Source: Planctomycetia bacterium (GTDB taxonomy: Bacteria; Planctomycetota; Phycisphaerae; Phycisphaerales; SM1A02). Taken from it: a DNA stretch of 64,000 bases. The notes beneath the pieces are model-generated. The model did no database searches. It saw nothing but the letters and a program-made list of their open reading frames with translations, and was not told the origin of the DNA. Of this stretch, positions 43,159-52,282 are shown piece after piece. How positions within the stretch are numbered: the stretch's first letter is position 1; each line of letters opens with the position of its first letter. The position numbers and the translations under genes are program-made. The stretch is taken from positions 1-64,000 of the forward strand of contig SXUI01000016.1 of the NCBI GenBank assembly GCA_005790605.1. Direction: 5' to 3'.

Positions 43159-44826
43159 GTGACACGAGTGCATGATGAGCAGATTTGCCGCAGCAAGGAA
43201 GCCGAAGTGGCCGCAACAACGATGAGTGTTTCAACTGAGATCAAAGCGCCGAATCCTGAGAATGCAATGCGGGAACGCTGTGCCATTCTGGGGATCGAGT
43301 GGTTTGAGCAGTTTCCGAATGCAGATCCGAAAGTAGGCGAGCTGCTTGCACCGGAAGTCGCCGTTCGACTCGGCGTCGTGCCAGTCGCTCTCGACGGCGC
43401 GCGGCTTGTCCTCGCGATGCTCAATCCGCTCGACACCGCTGCCCTCGACGAAGTCGCGGCATTGACTGGGAAGCCCGTGCAGCGTGTCGGACTCGAGCCT
43501 GCAGCGTTCCGTGATCTCATGCGGGATCGGTTCGGGACGACCGCCGCACGAATGGCGGAGTCGCTCGCCGCAGATTCGCTTGGTGGAACGCCGGACGCGG
43601 AGCACAATCTCGATGCGATCGAGGCTGACGATGTGCATCGGATGGCGGAACAGCCAACGCTCATCAACCTCGTGAACCTTCTGCTCCTCGAGGCGATTCA
43701 AGGGCGCGCAAGCGATGTGCACATCGAGCCATTCGAGAACGACCTCAAGGTCAAGTATCGAATTGACGGCGTCCTCGTCGAACAACCCCAGCCACCCAAG
43801 CATCTCCAAGCCGCGCTCATCGGTCGTGTCAAAATCATGGCCTCGATGAACATCGCCGAGCGGTACATCCCGCAAGACGGCCACATCACGCTCCGATTTG
43901 AAGGTCGCAAAGTGGACATTCGCGTGTCCACTGTCCCCACGCTCTACGGCGAGTCCGTGGTCATGCGCATTCTCGACAAGAGCAGCCTCCCGCTCGATCT
44001 TGCGGCGCTGGGCATGAGTGAACCGCATCGCGCGATCGTCGATCGCATGATTACGAAGCCGCACGGGCTCGTGCTCGTGACCGGTCCGACCGGATCAGGA
44101 AAGACGACGACGCTGTACGCATCACTCTCGAAGTTGTATGACCCACGGAAGAAGATCATCACGATCGAAGATCCCGTTGAATACGAACTTTCTGGCATCA
44201 ACCAGATTCCCGTGAATCCGAAGCGAGGCTTGACCTTCGCAACCGGACTGCGCTCGATTCTTCGTCAAGATCCCGACATCATCTTCGTCGGCGAAGTGCG
44301 CGACGCTGAAACCGTGGACATCGCGATTCGTTCAGCGCTCACGGGTCACTTGATCTTCTCAACACTCCACACCAACGACGCGATCAGTTCGATCGGCCGC
44401 ATGGTGGACATGGGTGCCGAACCCTATCTCGTCGCGAGCGTCATTGAAGGCCTCATTGCGCAGCGCCTCGGCAGACGCAACTGCACGCATTGCAGCTCAC
44501 AACAGCCGATCTCAGAGGAAACCGATCACCGCCTCTCACCGGAGGAACGCGAGCGATTCAAGGGAAAGCAGGTCGTCGGACGCGGATGCGAGAAGTGCGC
44601 CAACAGTGGATTCCGGGGGCGCTTGGGCTTCTACGAAATCGTCAAGGTCACCGGCGCGCTGCGGAATGCCATCAGCCAGAATCGCCCCGTGCACGAACTG
44701 CGCAAACTCTTCGATAGTGACTTCATCAACATGCGAGAGGACGGCATGCGTAAGGCGCTTGATGGCATCACCACCATCGAAGAAGTGCTGCGCGCAACCC
44801 AGGATGTCGATGACTTCAGCGCCTGA
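43159..44826 (+). CDS. gspE: Type II secretion system ATPase GspE
   Basis: Cytoplasmic secretion ATPase of 555 aa that drives pseudopilus assembly. The N-terminal MshEN-like region (about residues 40-115) leads into the ATPase core: SDVHIEPFENDLKVKYRIDG, Walker A GPTGSGKTTTLYASL, Asp box ITIEDPVEYEL, Walker B DPDIIFVGEVRDAET and His box LTGHLIFSTLHTNDA. The tetracysteine zinc motif is present (CTHC, then CEKC). The frame starts at GTG 43159, six bases after the preceding stop; ATG 43222 (MSVSTEIK) is an alternative. It is followed directly by gspF. Confidence 0.96.
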   Translation: MTRVHDEQICRSKEAEVAATTMSVSTEIKAPNPENAMRERCAILGIEWFEQFPNADPKVGELLAPEVAVRLGVVPVALDGARLVLAMLNPLDTAALDEVAALTGKPVQRVGLEPAAFRDLMRDRFGTTAARMAESLAADSLGGTPDAEHNLDAIEADDVHRMAEQPTLINLVNLLLLEAIQGRASDVHIEPFENDLKVKYRIDGVLVEQPQPPKHLQAALIGRVKIMASMNIAERYIPQDGHITLRFEGRKVDIRVSTVPTLYGESVVMRILDKSSLPLDLAALGMSEPHRAIVDRMITKPHGLVLVTGPTGSGKTTTLYASLSKLYDPRKKIITIEDPVEYELSGINQIPVNPKRGLTFATGLRSILRQDPDIIFVGEVRDAETVDIAIRSALTGHLIFSTLHTNDAISSIGRMVDMGAEPYLVASVIEGLIAQRLGRRNCTHCSSQQPISEETDHRLSPEERERFKGKQVVGRGCEKCANSGFRGRLGFYEIVKVTGALRNAISQNRPVHELRKLFDSDFINMREDGMRKALDGITTIEEVLRATQDVDDFSA

Positions 44827-44863
44827 CCGCGATCTGTGACTTTCCGTCCGCTTCTGAGAACCG

Positions 44864-46075
44864 ATGCCTACTTTCCGATACCAGTCCATCGGCGCCGATG
44901 GCGCAGTGACCTCCGGCACACTGACCGCGAACGACCGCGCGGGTGCGGTCCGTACGCTTACGCAGCGGGGTGAAACCGCGCTCACGATGCAGATGACTGA
45001 TGGGCTTGAAGTTGGCCTCGGCCGCGCGAAGCGGCGCCCGACCATTACACGCCCGGAACTTGCCGACTTCATCCGTGAGTTAGCGACGGCGCTTGAAGCG
45101 GGACTGCCGCTCATGAATGCGTTGCGCGTGGTGCACAAGCAAGCGGGCACCCCGAAACTACGCGCGATTCTCGATTTCCTCATCGAACGCGTCGAAGCGG
45201 GTGTTCCGCTCTATCAGGCCGCTAAAGAGTACGGCGCGCCGTTTGACGACATGACTGTCGGCATGCTTCGAGCTGCTGACGCGTCTGGCCGCACGAGTGA
45301 AGTGCTGCATCAACTCGCCGACCTTCTCGAACGATCTGTGGAACTGCGCCGCGAAGTCGTTGGCGCCGTGATTTACCCCGCCATGGTTGCGGGGCTCATC
45401 GCAGTCAGCGTCGTCATCATGATCGTGTTCGTGCTTCCACGCATCATGGCACCCATTCTCGCGAGCAATCGGCCGATGCCACTGCCAACGGAAATCTTGC
45501 TCGCGATGAGCGGGTTCATCATGCATTGGTGGTACCTCATCGCCGCGACGGGCATCCTCGCTTGGTACGCAGCCAGAGCCTGGTACGCACATCCAGACAA
45601 TCGCCTTCGATTTGATGCGACGATTTTGCGCTTCCCCGTCGTCGGCCGACTCTTCCGCGACATCGCGGTTGCACGCTTCACCCGAACACTCGGCACACTC
45701 GTGTCCGCAGGCATCCCCATTCTCTCAGCACTGCGAATCGTGCGCGATACGCTCGGCAATCACGCGCTCATGCACGCGATCGATCAGGTCACTGAGAAAG
45801 TCACGACTGGCCAGTCGCTCGCGGATCCGCTCGAGCGCTGCGGCCTTTTCCCGCCGCTTCTCGTGCAAATCGTCAACATTGGAGAGCGGTCTGGCCGCCT
45901 CGAGCAGATGCTCATGCATGCCGCAGGCTCCTTCGATCGTCAGGTGAATAACTCACTCAAGTTGTTCACCCGGATTCTGCCGACCTTCTTGCTTGTCATC
46001 ATGGCGGTCGTCGCCGTCTTCGTGCTGTCCGCCATTCTTCTCCCGATTCTTGAACTGCAGCAGTCTGTCGGGTGA
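44864..46075 (+). CDS. gspF: Type II secretion inner-membrane platform protein GspF
   Basis: Polytopic inner-membrane protein of 403 aa at the base of the secretion machine, where it contacts GspE and GspL. Two repeated T2SF cytoplasmic domains are visible: TRPELADFIRELATALEAGL to about residue 190, and FTRTLGTLVSAGIPILSALR from about residue 270. Three hydrophobic helices lie at about 172-195, 220-240 and 375-398. Hallmarks include GMLRAADASGRTSEVLHQLA and NIGERSGRLEQMLMHAAGSF. Length and layout are normal. Confidence 0.96.
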   Translation: MPTFRYQSIGADGAVTSGTLTANDRAGAVRTLTQRGETALTMQMTDGLEVGLGRAKRRPTITRPELADFIRELATALEAGLPLMNALRVVHKQAGTPKLRAILDFLIERVEAGVPLYQAAKEYGAPFDDMTVGMLRAADASGRTSEVLHQLADLLERSVELRREVVGAVIYPAMVAGLIAVSVVIMIVFVLPRIMAPILASNRPMPLPTEILLAMSGFIMHWWYLIAATGILAWYAARAWYAHPDNRLRFDATILRFPVVGRLFRDIAVARFTRTLGTLVSAGIPILSALRIVRDTLGNHALMHAIDQVTEKVTTGQSLADPLERCGLFPPLLVQIVNIGERSGRLEQMLMHAAGSFDRQVNNSLKLFTRILPTFLLVIMAVVAVFVLSAILLPILELQQSVG

Positions 46076-46119
46076 TCCTTCTGCCGATTCATCCGTAGAA
46101 CATTGAGGAATCTCCACCT

Positions 46120-46539
46120 ATGCGCAAGCCCGCTCGCCCAACCACTCACCGCCGCGCTCGCCGTGGTTTCAGCCTTCTCGAAGTCATCGTCGCCGTGACG
46201 ATCATCGCGCTCTTCGCAGCCATCATCGGCCCGAATCTGTGGGCACGACTCGGCTACGCGAAGAAGGCAAAGGCAATCACGGAAACGAACGCCCTTGCCC
46301 AGCAAGTGCGCCTGTACATGACGGAAAAGAATGTCTCGGGTCTCACGCAGGACTTTGAACTTGAAATGCTTGTCCCCGACTACCTCGAGAGCGTCGACGG
46401 TCTCACGGATCCCTGGGGTCATCTCTATGTGATTCGAATGCCCGGCGACGGTCGCGACTTTGACATCATGAGCTTCGGTGAAGATGGCGTGGAAGGCGGC
46501 GAAGACGCCAACGCGGACATTGTCCACGGAAAGAAGTAA
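46120..46539 (+). CDS. gspG: Major pseudopilin GspG
   Basis: Main subunit of the periplasmic pseudopilus, 139 aa. The prepilin signal RGFSLLEVIVAVTIIALFAA (residues 15-34) has Glu at mature position 5. The C-terminal block is diagnostic for GspG: DPWGHLYVIRMPG and FDIMSFGEDGVEGGEDANAD, which includes the calcium-binding loop. It lies between gspF and gspH in the usual order. Confidence 0.96.
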   Translation: MRKPARPTTHRRARRGFSLLEVIVAVTIIALFAAIIGPNLWARLGYAKKAKAITETNALAQQVRLYMTEKNVSGLTQDFELEMLVPDYLESVDGLTDPWGHLYVIRMPGDGRDFDIMSFGEDGVEGGEDANADIVHGKK

Positions 46540-46554
46540 TCCTTGCAACGACGG

Positions 46555-47139
46555 ATGTCTCCTATCACAAGCAACCGAAGCCGCGCAGGAGCCATGCGCG
46601 GCTTCTCGCTGCTTGAAGTGATGGTGGTCGCCGCAATTCTCGCGCTCCTTGCGGCAATGATCATTCCGCGCATGGCTTCAGTTCATCGACAACGGGATGA
46701 AACCGGCATCGACTCCATCGCTGATCTCCTTCGCATGTTCGCGTTTCGCAATGGATCGATGACGCAAGAAATCGCACTCTGGCACGATGCCGAGTCAGGC
46801 GTCGTTTCACTTTGGATCAAGGACATTGACCCCTCGAATCCTGAAGGCGCGCGCATCTGGCAAGAGGATCGGTTGAGCATGCCCGTGAACCTTCCTGAAG
46901 GCATGGAGATCCAAGATGCACTCGCGGATGGCGCGCCCGTCTCACAAAATCCTTGGACCATCGCGACGCGCCCAGATGGCTCGCGGCCACGCATCGAACT
47001 TCGCGTCGTCGGTGAGACGAAACAGACGACGATTGTTCTTGAGCCTTGGGCGACAGGCCCGATTCGAATGGACCTCGGCGAAGCCACTCGGACGAGCATG
47101 GACCTCGATCGCGAAGGTCGGGGGTTCGAGAGATGGTGA
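46555..47139 (+). CDS. gspH: Minor pseudopilin GspH-like
   Basis: A 194-aa pseudopilin with the signal MRGFSLLEVMVVAAILALLA (about residues 13-32; Glu at mature position 5). The C-terminal domain is beta-rich (EIALWHDAESGVVSLWIKDI). Position between gspG and gspI supports GspH. The ATG at 46555 is used; the frame is open to a TTG at 46543, four bases past the gspG stop. The 3' end overlaps gspI by 7 bases. Confidence 0.88.
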   Translation: MSPITSNRSRAGAMRGFSLLEVMVVAAILALLAAMIIPRMASVHRQRDETGIDSIADLLRMFAFRNGSMTQEIALWHDAESGVVSLWIKDIDPSNPEGARIWQEDRLSMPVNLPEGMEIQDALADGAPVSQNPWTIATRPDGSRPRIELRVVGETKQTTIVLEPWATGPIRMDLGEATRTSMDLDREGRGFERW

Positions 47140-47630
47140 ACGCTTACAAACAAGACCGCCCCACGACGGCGCGATCTCGCAGGGGATTCGCCCTCATCGA
47201 CGCGGTCATCGCAGGCGTCATTCTCGCCATCGGCCTCTCCGCGATCCTCTCGATTGCGGGGCGCGCCCTTACGATGGAACAGAAGGGCGAGATAGAGATT
47301 CGTGCTGCAAGTGCGCTTGACGAGCTACTTTCTTCGGTTGTGACCGAGGGAGTAGAGGTTTTTTCCGAGATTCAGCCCACAAGCGGTCGTTTTGAGGCAG
47401 ACTCACCGTATGCCGACTTTGAGTTCGACATCTTGATCGAGGCTGGCGATGTGGGTGTCCCCGCACGCGTCGTCGCAACGGTCATGCATGACTCTGGCAA
47501 GAAGTACACGATCGAAACCCATGTCGCGTTGAAACGCGGCGAGGAGCCCGATCCCGTTCGCTATCCGACAAGCCCGATTGACAGGGAAGCTCGCTATGAA
47601 GAAGAACGCGCGAAACTCGAAGGCAACTAA
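47133..47630 (+). CDS. gspI: Minor pseudopilin GspI-like with Asp at position 5
   Basis: A 165-aa minor pseudopilin. The signal is RRGFALIDAVIAGVILAIGL (about residues 16-35). Mature position 5, normally Glu, is Asp. In other systems Glu5 is needed for ordered assembly, so this is a notable, conservative change. The rest shows EIEIRAASALDELLSSVVTE and a beta-rich end, consistent with the tip-complex subunit GspI, as does its position. The start overlaps gspH by 7 bases and the end overlaps gspJ by 35 bases. Confidence 0.85.
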   Translation: MVNAYKQDRPTTARSRRGFALIDAVIAGVILAIGLSAILSIAGRALTMEQKGEIEIRAASALDELLSSVVTEGVEVFSEIQPTSGRFEADSPYADFEFDILIEAGDVGVPARVVATVMHDSGKKYTIETHVALKRGEEPDPVRYPTSPIDREARYEEERAKLEGN

Positions 47631-48714
47631 CCCAGCATCGACGCGGCGCGCTGTCGTGCACGATCGCCAACGGCGTGGCTTCACCGTCATCGAACTCGTT
47701 GTCGCGACGATGATCACCGCGCTTGTGGTTGGCACGATCACGCTCAGCACTTCTCAACTCTCGCGCGGTCGAAGCATCACCAAACTTCGACTTGAGGCAA
47801 CCACGCGCGCGCAGGGCGCACTTGATGCAGTGCGACGAGACATCGTGGCCACGATTCGCGACGAAGATCTCTTCCGCTCGCGCGTCGTGATTTACGACGG
47901 CGAAGCATTTAGCCCCTACGGCGTTGTCGATCGCGACGAACTTGTGATCTTCAACAATCGCATGCGACCCATCAAGGGAGATCGCTACAGCGGCGAGGGC
48001 GGCGAGTATGAGACGCAGTACCGCGTTGAAGACGACTACGCCGGCAGCGCACTTTGGCAGCGACGCGACGCCGTGCCGGACGACAACCCAGAAGGCGGCG
48101 GAACGGTCACTCCCCTTGTCGATGGCATCATTGGTCTCAAGGTTGAAGCCTACGACGGCGAGTCTTGGTACCCCGATTGGGACAGCGACTTCGATGGACT
48201 TCCCTGGGCGCTCCGGATTACCGTCGCGGCCACTGGCGATCCAGCCGGAAGTGAACCCTCGGACGCGCAGAAGTCGACCATTGTTCTGCGCACCCAGATT
48301 CCGATCGACCGCATCGTGCCCCCACTCGATGAGGAAGCCGAAGCCGAATCGAAGGACGAGGCTGCGGCTGAAGGTGAGGCCGACGGTGCAGGCGCGAATG
48401 GCGAAGGCGCAATCGACCCAGCAACTGGAAAACCGATCGACGGCGGCAGTTCCGGCGGTGCGGGCGGTGCGGGCGGTGGAGGCGACGGCTCTGGCGCCCT
48501 GCCAGGTGGCGGGAATGGACCTGTAGGCGGCAATGGCGGCGGTGACTTTGGGCAGCCTGGTGGCGGCGGTCCTGGGATGGGTACCGGCGGCGGCGCGACG
48601 GTCCGGCAACCTGGAAGACCAGCCTTCAACAGCGGCTCTGGCCGGGGCAGAGGCGCGACGATTGGTCGTCCTGGTGGGCCTGGAAGCGGCGTCCGTGGAA
48701 ACCGCGGAGGCTAG
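47596..48714 (+). CDS. gspJ: Minor pseudopilin GspJ-like with a long Gly-rich tail
   Basis: A 372-aa pseudopilin, longer than the usual 200-230 aa. The signal RRGFTVIELVVATMITALVV (about residues 26-45) has Glu at mature position 5. The GspJ-like domain (about 60-240) includes QGALDAVRRDIVATIRDEDL. After residue 250 the protein becomes acidic and then extremely Gly-rich with Pro and Arg, a low-complexity tail of over 100 residues. The ATG at 47596 has GGGAAG 7 bases upstream. A terminator-like hairpin follows before gspK. Confidence 0.87.
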   Translation: MKKNARNSKATNPASTRRAVVHDRQRRGFTVIELVVATMITALVVGTITLSTSQLSRGRSITKLRLEATTRAQGALDAVRRDIVATIRDEDLFRSRVVIYDGEAFSPYGVVDRDELVIFNNRMRPIKGDRYSGEGGEYETQYRVEDDYAGSALWQRRDAVPDDNPEGGGTVTPLVDGIIGLKVEAYDGESWYPDWDSDFDGLPWALRITVAATGDPAGSEPSDAQKSTIVLRTQIPIDRIVPPLDEEAEAESKDEAAAEGEADGAGANGEGAIDPATGKPIDGGSSGGAGGAGGGGDGSGALPGGGNGPVGGNGGGDFGQPGGGGPGMGTGGGATVRQPGRPAFNSGSGRGRGATIGRPGGPGSGVRGNRGG

Positions 48715-48831
48715 GTTTTCGCATTGCAAACCCGCGAGGGTTGCATTCGAGTGCCCCCTTCGCACTTCCCGTGCGGAACTGTGGTTCGGAGTTGCATCGA
48801 TCGACCCGTTTCCGCATCGTTTTCCTACGCT

Positions 48832-48880
48832 AGGGGTAACGCTTCCTGCGGATTCTTCCGCAGCGTCACCCCTTTTCCTT
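48832..48880 (+). terminator. Terminator-like hairpin between gspJ and gspK
   Basis: Outer stem AGGGGT/ACCCCT plus ACG/CGT, inner stem CTGCGG/CCGCAG with 6-base loop, then TTTTCCTTT. TACGCT (48826-48831) immediately precedes it. It could stop or attenuate transcription in the middle of the T2SS cluster. Confidence 0.6.
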
Positions 48881-48943
48881 TGACTTCGAGAGAGCGCGCC
48901 CGACTTGCAGCATTGCGCTCCAATAAAGCCGATAGCAGCACTC

Positions 48944-50341
48944 ATGATTCGCTGCCCTCCAACCCGCCATCGCTCCGCTTCGCGCGGTTCAGCGATCGTG
49001 ATCGTGATCTGGGCGGTCGCGATTGCGGCGGTGATTGTTGCAGGTGCGCAAATGCTCGCGTTCCGACAGGCGACGCTCGGTCGGGAGGCGCTCGCGAAGG
49101 TTGAGGCGCGATGGGCCGCCAGAGCAGGACTCGAAGAGACAATTGCGGTCCTCGAGTACCACACCGAGAAGCCGGAAGCGGACGACGCTCGGCAGATTTT
49201 CCGCGATCTCGAGACGGTCGCCGATGGCTCGCTTGAGTCTGGTGAATGGAGCATCCGCCACAGCGAAGACGGTTTCGAGAAGAAGGGTCCGCAAGACGAG
49301 TCTTCGAAGATCAATCTCAACACGATCTCAAAGGCGCAACTCGGTCAGCTGTCTGGGATGAGTTTGGATGTCTCGGATGCGATCGTCGACTTCCGTGATG
49401 TGGACAATTCACCCGGAATGATGGGGGCAGAGAATGAGTTCTACAAGAATCGCGGCCTGACCTACGGTCCCCGCAACGCAGACTTTCGTAGCGTCGCCGA
49501 ACTCGAACTCGTGCTCGGCGCATTTCCTGAGAGCGTGCGCGGCGAGGATGCGAATTTGAATGGCCGGCTCGATCCCAACGAGAATGATCGCAGTGAATCC
49601 GAGCCCGCCGACGACGCCGACGGAATGCTCGATGCCGGATGGAGTGGATATGTCACGGCGCGCAGTCACTCGTTGCAAGTCGGCGCGAGCGGCGAACCGA
49701 AGCTCTACCTGAAGGATGCAAGTCCCGAGGAGATGGTGGAACGCCTCACGATTTCCGCAGAGCAAGCGGGCCTCATCAAGGCATGGGCGACGAACTCAAC
49801 CGCGCGTATGGAGCAGTTGCTCAGCGGGAATGTGGGAAACCTCAGCGCGCAGTCCCAGCCGCAGAATCAGCGCGGTGGTTCAAGTGCGGGCCGGAGCGGA
49901 CGAAGTTCACAGGGAAGCGCCGGCGGAAATCAGCGCACTTCGAATGTGCCCAACCTCGACCAAAACCAGTTGCGACGGGTCTTTCAGGAAGCCACGCTTG
50001 ATGATCCAACGAAACCAGCGCCTGGCAGAATCAATGTCAACACCGCATTGCCGTCGGTCCTTCGGATCATCTTCGTTGACGATCCGATTACCGCAGATGC
50101 GATCATGACGCTGCGAAACTCGAAGCCTGGCGGCGTGCTCGCACTCTCTGACCTCTTTCAGTCAAGTAGAGTCTCCCCCGACACGCTCTCGCGCCTAGGT
50201 GGAATCCTGGACACGCAAAGTGCAGTGTTCACGGTCACCAGTCGCGGTCGATCTGCCTCGACTGGGCTGGAGGTTGAAATCACCGCGGTTGTCGATCGTT
50301 CTACCTTGCCTGCCCGCATTTTGGAGTACCGAGAGCAGTGA
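48944..50341 (+). CDS. gspK: Minor pseudopilin GspK-like
   Basis: A 465-aa protein whose N-terminus resembles GspK: SRGSAIVIVIWAVAIAAVIV (about residues 13-32), with no Glu at position 5, as is normal for GspK. Two helix-hairpin-helix-like segments typical of the family are present: SKINLNTISKAQLGQLSGMS and RINVNTALPSVLRIIFVDDP. Between them lie an acidic loop with a DANLNGRLDPNENDRSE calcium-loop-like sequence and a Gly/Ser/Gln-rich linker (about 305-340). Start ATG 48944; an in-frame TTG lies at 48905. The stop overlaps the next start (GTGA). Confidence 0.88.
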   Translation: MIRCPPTRHRSASRGSAIVIVIWAVAIAAVIVAGAQMLAFRQATLGREALAKVEARWAARAGLEETIAVLEYHTEKPEADDARQIFRDLETVADGSLESGEWSIRHSEDGFEKKGPQDESSKINLNTISKAQLGQLSGMSLDVSDAIVDFRDVDNSPGMMGAENEFYKNRGLTYGPRNADFRSVAELELVLGAFPESVRGEDANLNGRLDPNENDRSESEPADDADGMLDAGWSGYVTARSHSLQVGASGEPKLYLKDASPEEMVERLTISAEQAGLIKAWATNSTARMEQLLSGNVGNLSAQSQPQNQRGGSSAGRSGRSSQGSAGGNQRTSNVPNLDQNQLRRVFQEATLDDPTKPAPGRINVNTALPSVLRIIFVDDPITADAIMTLRNSKPGGVLALSDLFQSSRVSPDTLSRLGGILDTQSAVFTVTSRGRSASTGLEVEITAVVDRSTLPARILEYREQ

Positions 50342-52269
50342 ATCCTCGCCTTTCGAAGCCAAGTGAAACTCCCACGATCGACCGATCAATCATCGGCGTG
50401 GTCGCACCACATCGAGGGGCGTGGAACCTCCTGCTTGTTCGGCACGAAGACGCGGGTGCACGAGTGCTTTCCGCGTCGACACATACGAATGTTTCTGATG
50501 CAGCCCGCGCACTGCACGAAGCGGGCGGCGGTGACCTTCGTGTGCTCCATCCAACGAGCGCGACGATTGTGAAGATCGTGCACCTTCCAATGATTGCTGC
50601 GTCTCAAATGGGGCAAGCATTGAAGCTCCAAGCCGAAGGCATGTTGCTTGGCGCAACGCCGGCGTGCCGAGTCGGCCTCGCCCCAATTCCTGAAACACAA
50701 AGCGGAACTGATCGCCAAGGGTTGATTCTCGTATGGCCCGAGTCATCACTTGGAATTGTTGACAAGAACATTCCGAGCGATGCGCAGTTCATTCCTGAAC
50801 CCGCGGCACTACTGCCATTTCTCTCGAGCACCGCTCCGAGTTTCATCGCGGATCGCGCCAGCGGAACGGTCTTGCTTGGCCTTCGAGGAGAAAGCGGCCT
50901 CATCCTCAGGTCTACCCGCGAGGACGCGACGGACGAAACTTCCTGGCGCGCTGGAGTCCGTCGCTCGCTCGTTGAGAGTTTCATGAATGGCGGGCGCGCG
51001 CCAGCCGACGCGGTGGCCGAAGCGGAGCGCGTGCTCGCGAGCGCGGTGGAAACTGAGGATGGCCTGCGCGAGATCCCACAGAGCGCGATTGCAGCAGCGA
51101 GCGCCAAACTTCGATTCGCGGACAACATTCCAGTCCAAGATCAGCGCTGGTGGAACACTTGGGCACTTCTCGTCGGCGCAGCAATCGCGACCAAGGGCGA
51201 CTTTGAAGGCCTCACCCAACTTCGCCGCGAAGTTGAACACGATGCGCCAACACTGACTGATCGATTCATTCAACGATTCTCCAATCGCCGCCGCGCGGTC
51301 AAACTCACGCTCGCCGTCGCGCTCTTGCTTGGGCTTGCGCCGGTGCTCTTCGGTTGGATGCGCGTGATGATTCTGGAGTGGAAGTTACCGTCAGAGCTCA
51401 GCGCGTTTGAACGACAGCAACGCACAGTCGACCGCCGCGTTGCGATCTACCGCGAACTCTCCGACGAAGGCATGCCGGTCGCGAAAATGCTCGGAGATCT
51501 CGCGTGCTGCACGACCGATGGCGTTGAGCTCATCTCTATTCAACTGTCGAAGAATCAGGGACTCGTCCTGCGAGGTACAGCTCGCACGCAGTCAGACGCA
51601 GCGGGCAGCGACCTCGTCGCGCGGATGGTCTCGCAACTCCGCGACTCGAAGATTTTTGATGCCGTCACGGTGAGCTTTGCCCCGCCGGATGCGCGTGGAA
51701 TCTATGTCTTTACGCTGAATGCAGACATCGAAACACCCACGACGACCGCACGCATTCCTGAAGAGCGTGACTGGGCGGTGAAGTCGTTCTCCGAGCGCAA
51801 GTGGGGCAAGGTTGGTGATGAGGACAGCGAGGACACTGCGGCTGCGCCGAGCGCGACGACTCCAACTTCAACTCCGACGCCACCTTCGACGGTTGCACTC
51901 GCCGCTCCGACAGCGTCGGCACCGGATTCAGCAGGTACAACTCCACCCACTGCACCAGACACGCCGAGCGCATCGCCGAGCTCCACGCCAAGTCGCGGTA
52001 TCGGTCGAAGGACCGAAACTCCGACTGGCGAAGGTGATACAGCAACGAATGGCGGAGCCACCGCCGGTCCAGCAACAACTGCAGTGGCTGTGCAACTTCC
52101 AGCAGAGTTCACCGACGAAGAGTTGAAGGGCATGAGCAAGGAGCAAGCTCGCGGGCTCATTGGCGAGATCGCGCAAGCGCGCAAACAGCCGGGACTTGAA
52201 CCGGAAGTGCTCGCCCGACTCAACAAGGATTGGAAGCGACTGCTCGACTTCCTGAAGTCTGCTTCGTGA
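50338..52269 (+). CDS. GspL-like assembly protein (PilM/PilN-type fusion)
   Basis: A 643-aa protein. The N-terminal 290 residues look like a GspL/PilM actin-like cytoplasmic domain (IIGVVAPHRGAWNLLLVRHE, FIPEPAALLPFLSSTAPSFI). One membrane helix (about residues 321-342: VKLTLAVALLLGLAPVLFGW) is followed by a coiled segment and a PilN/GspL ferredoxin-like domain (CTTDGVELISIQLSKNQGLV). After residue 490 comes a Thr/Pro/Ala/Ser-rich linker of over 100 residues and a short helical tail. It would link GspE to the periplasmic parts. The GTG start overlaps the gspK stop. Confidence 0.8.
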   Translation: MNPRLSKPSETPTIDRSIIGVVAPHRGAWNLLLVRHEDAGARVLSASTHTNVSDAARALHEAGGGDLRVLHPTSATIVKIVHLPMIAASQMGQALKLQAEGMLLGATPACRVGLAPIPETQSGTDRQGLILVWPESSLGIVDKNIPSDAQFIPEPAALLPFLSSTAPSFIADRASGTVLLGLRGESGLILRSTREDATDETSWRAGVRRSLVESFMNGGRAPADAVAEAERVLASAVETEDGLREIPQSAIAAASAKLRFADNIPVQDQRWWNTWALLVGAAIATKGDFEGLTQLRREVEHDAPTLTDRFIQRFSNRRRAVKLTLAVALLLGLAPVLFGWMRVMILEWKLPSELSAFERQQRTVDRRVAIYRELSDEGMPVAKMLGDLACCTTDGVELISIQLSKNQGLVLRGTARTQSDAAGSDLVARMVSQLRDSKIFDAVTVSFAPPDARGIYVFTLNADIETPTTTARIPEERDWAVKSFSERKWGKVGDEDSEDTAAAPSATTPTSTPTPPSTVALAAPTASAPDSAGTTPPTAPDTPSASPSSTPSRGIGRRTETPTGEGDTATNGGATAGPATTAVAVQLPAEFTDEELKGMSKEQARGLIGEIAQARKQPGLEPEVLARLNKDWKRLLDFLKSAS

Positions 52270-52282
52270 TGAAAGCGTACCG

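Noticed and set aside
48826-48831. TACGCT between gspJ and gspK as another leaderless promoter
   Set aside because: No start codon follows within 6-12 bases; the sequence runs straight into the hairpin. It could still be a promoter with a structured leader.
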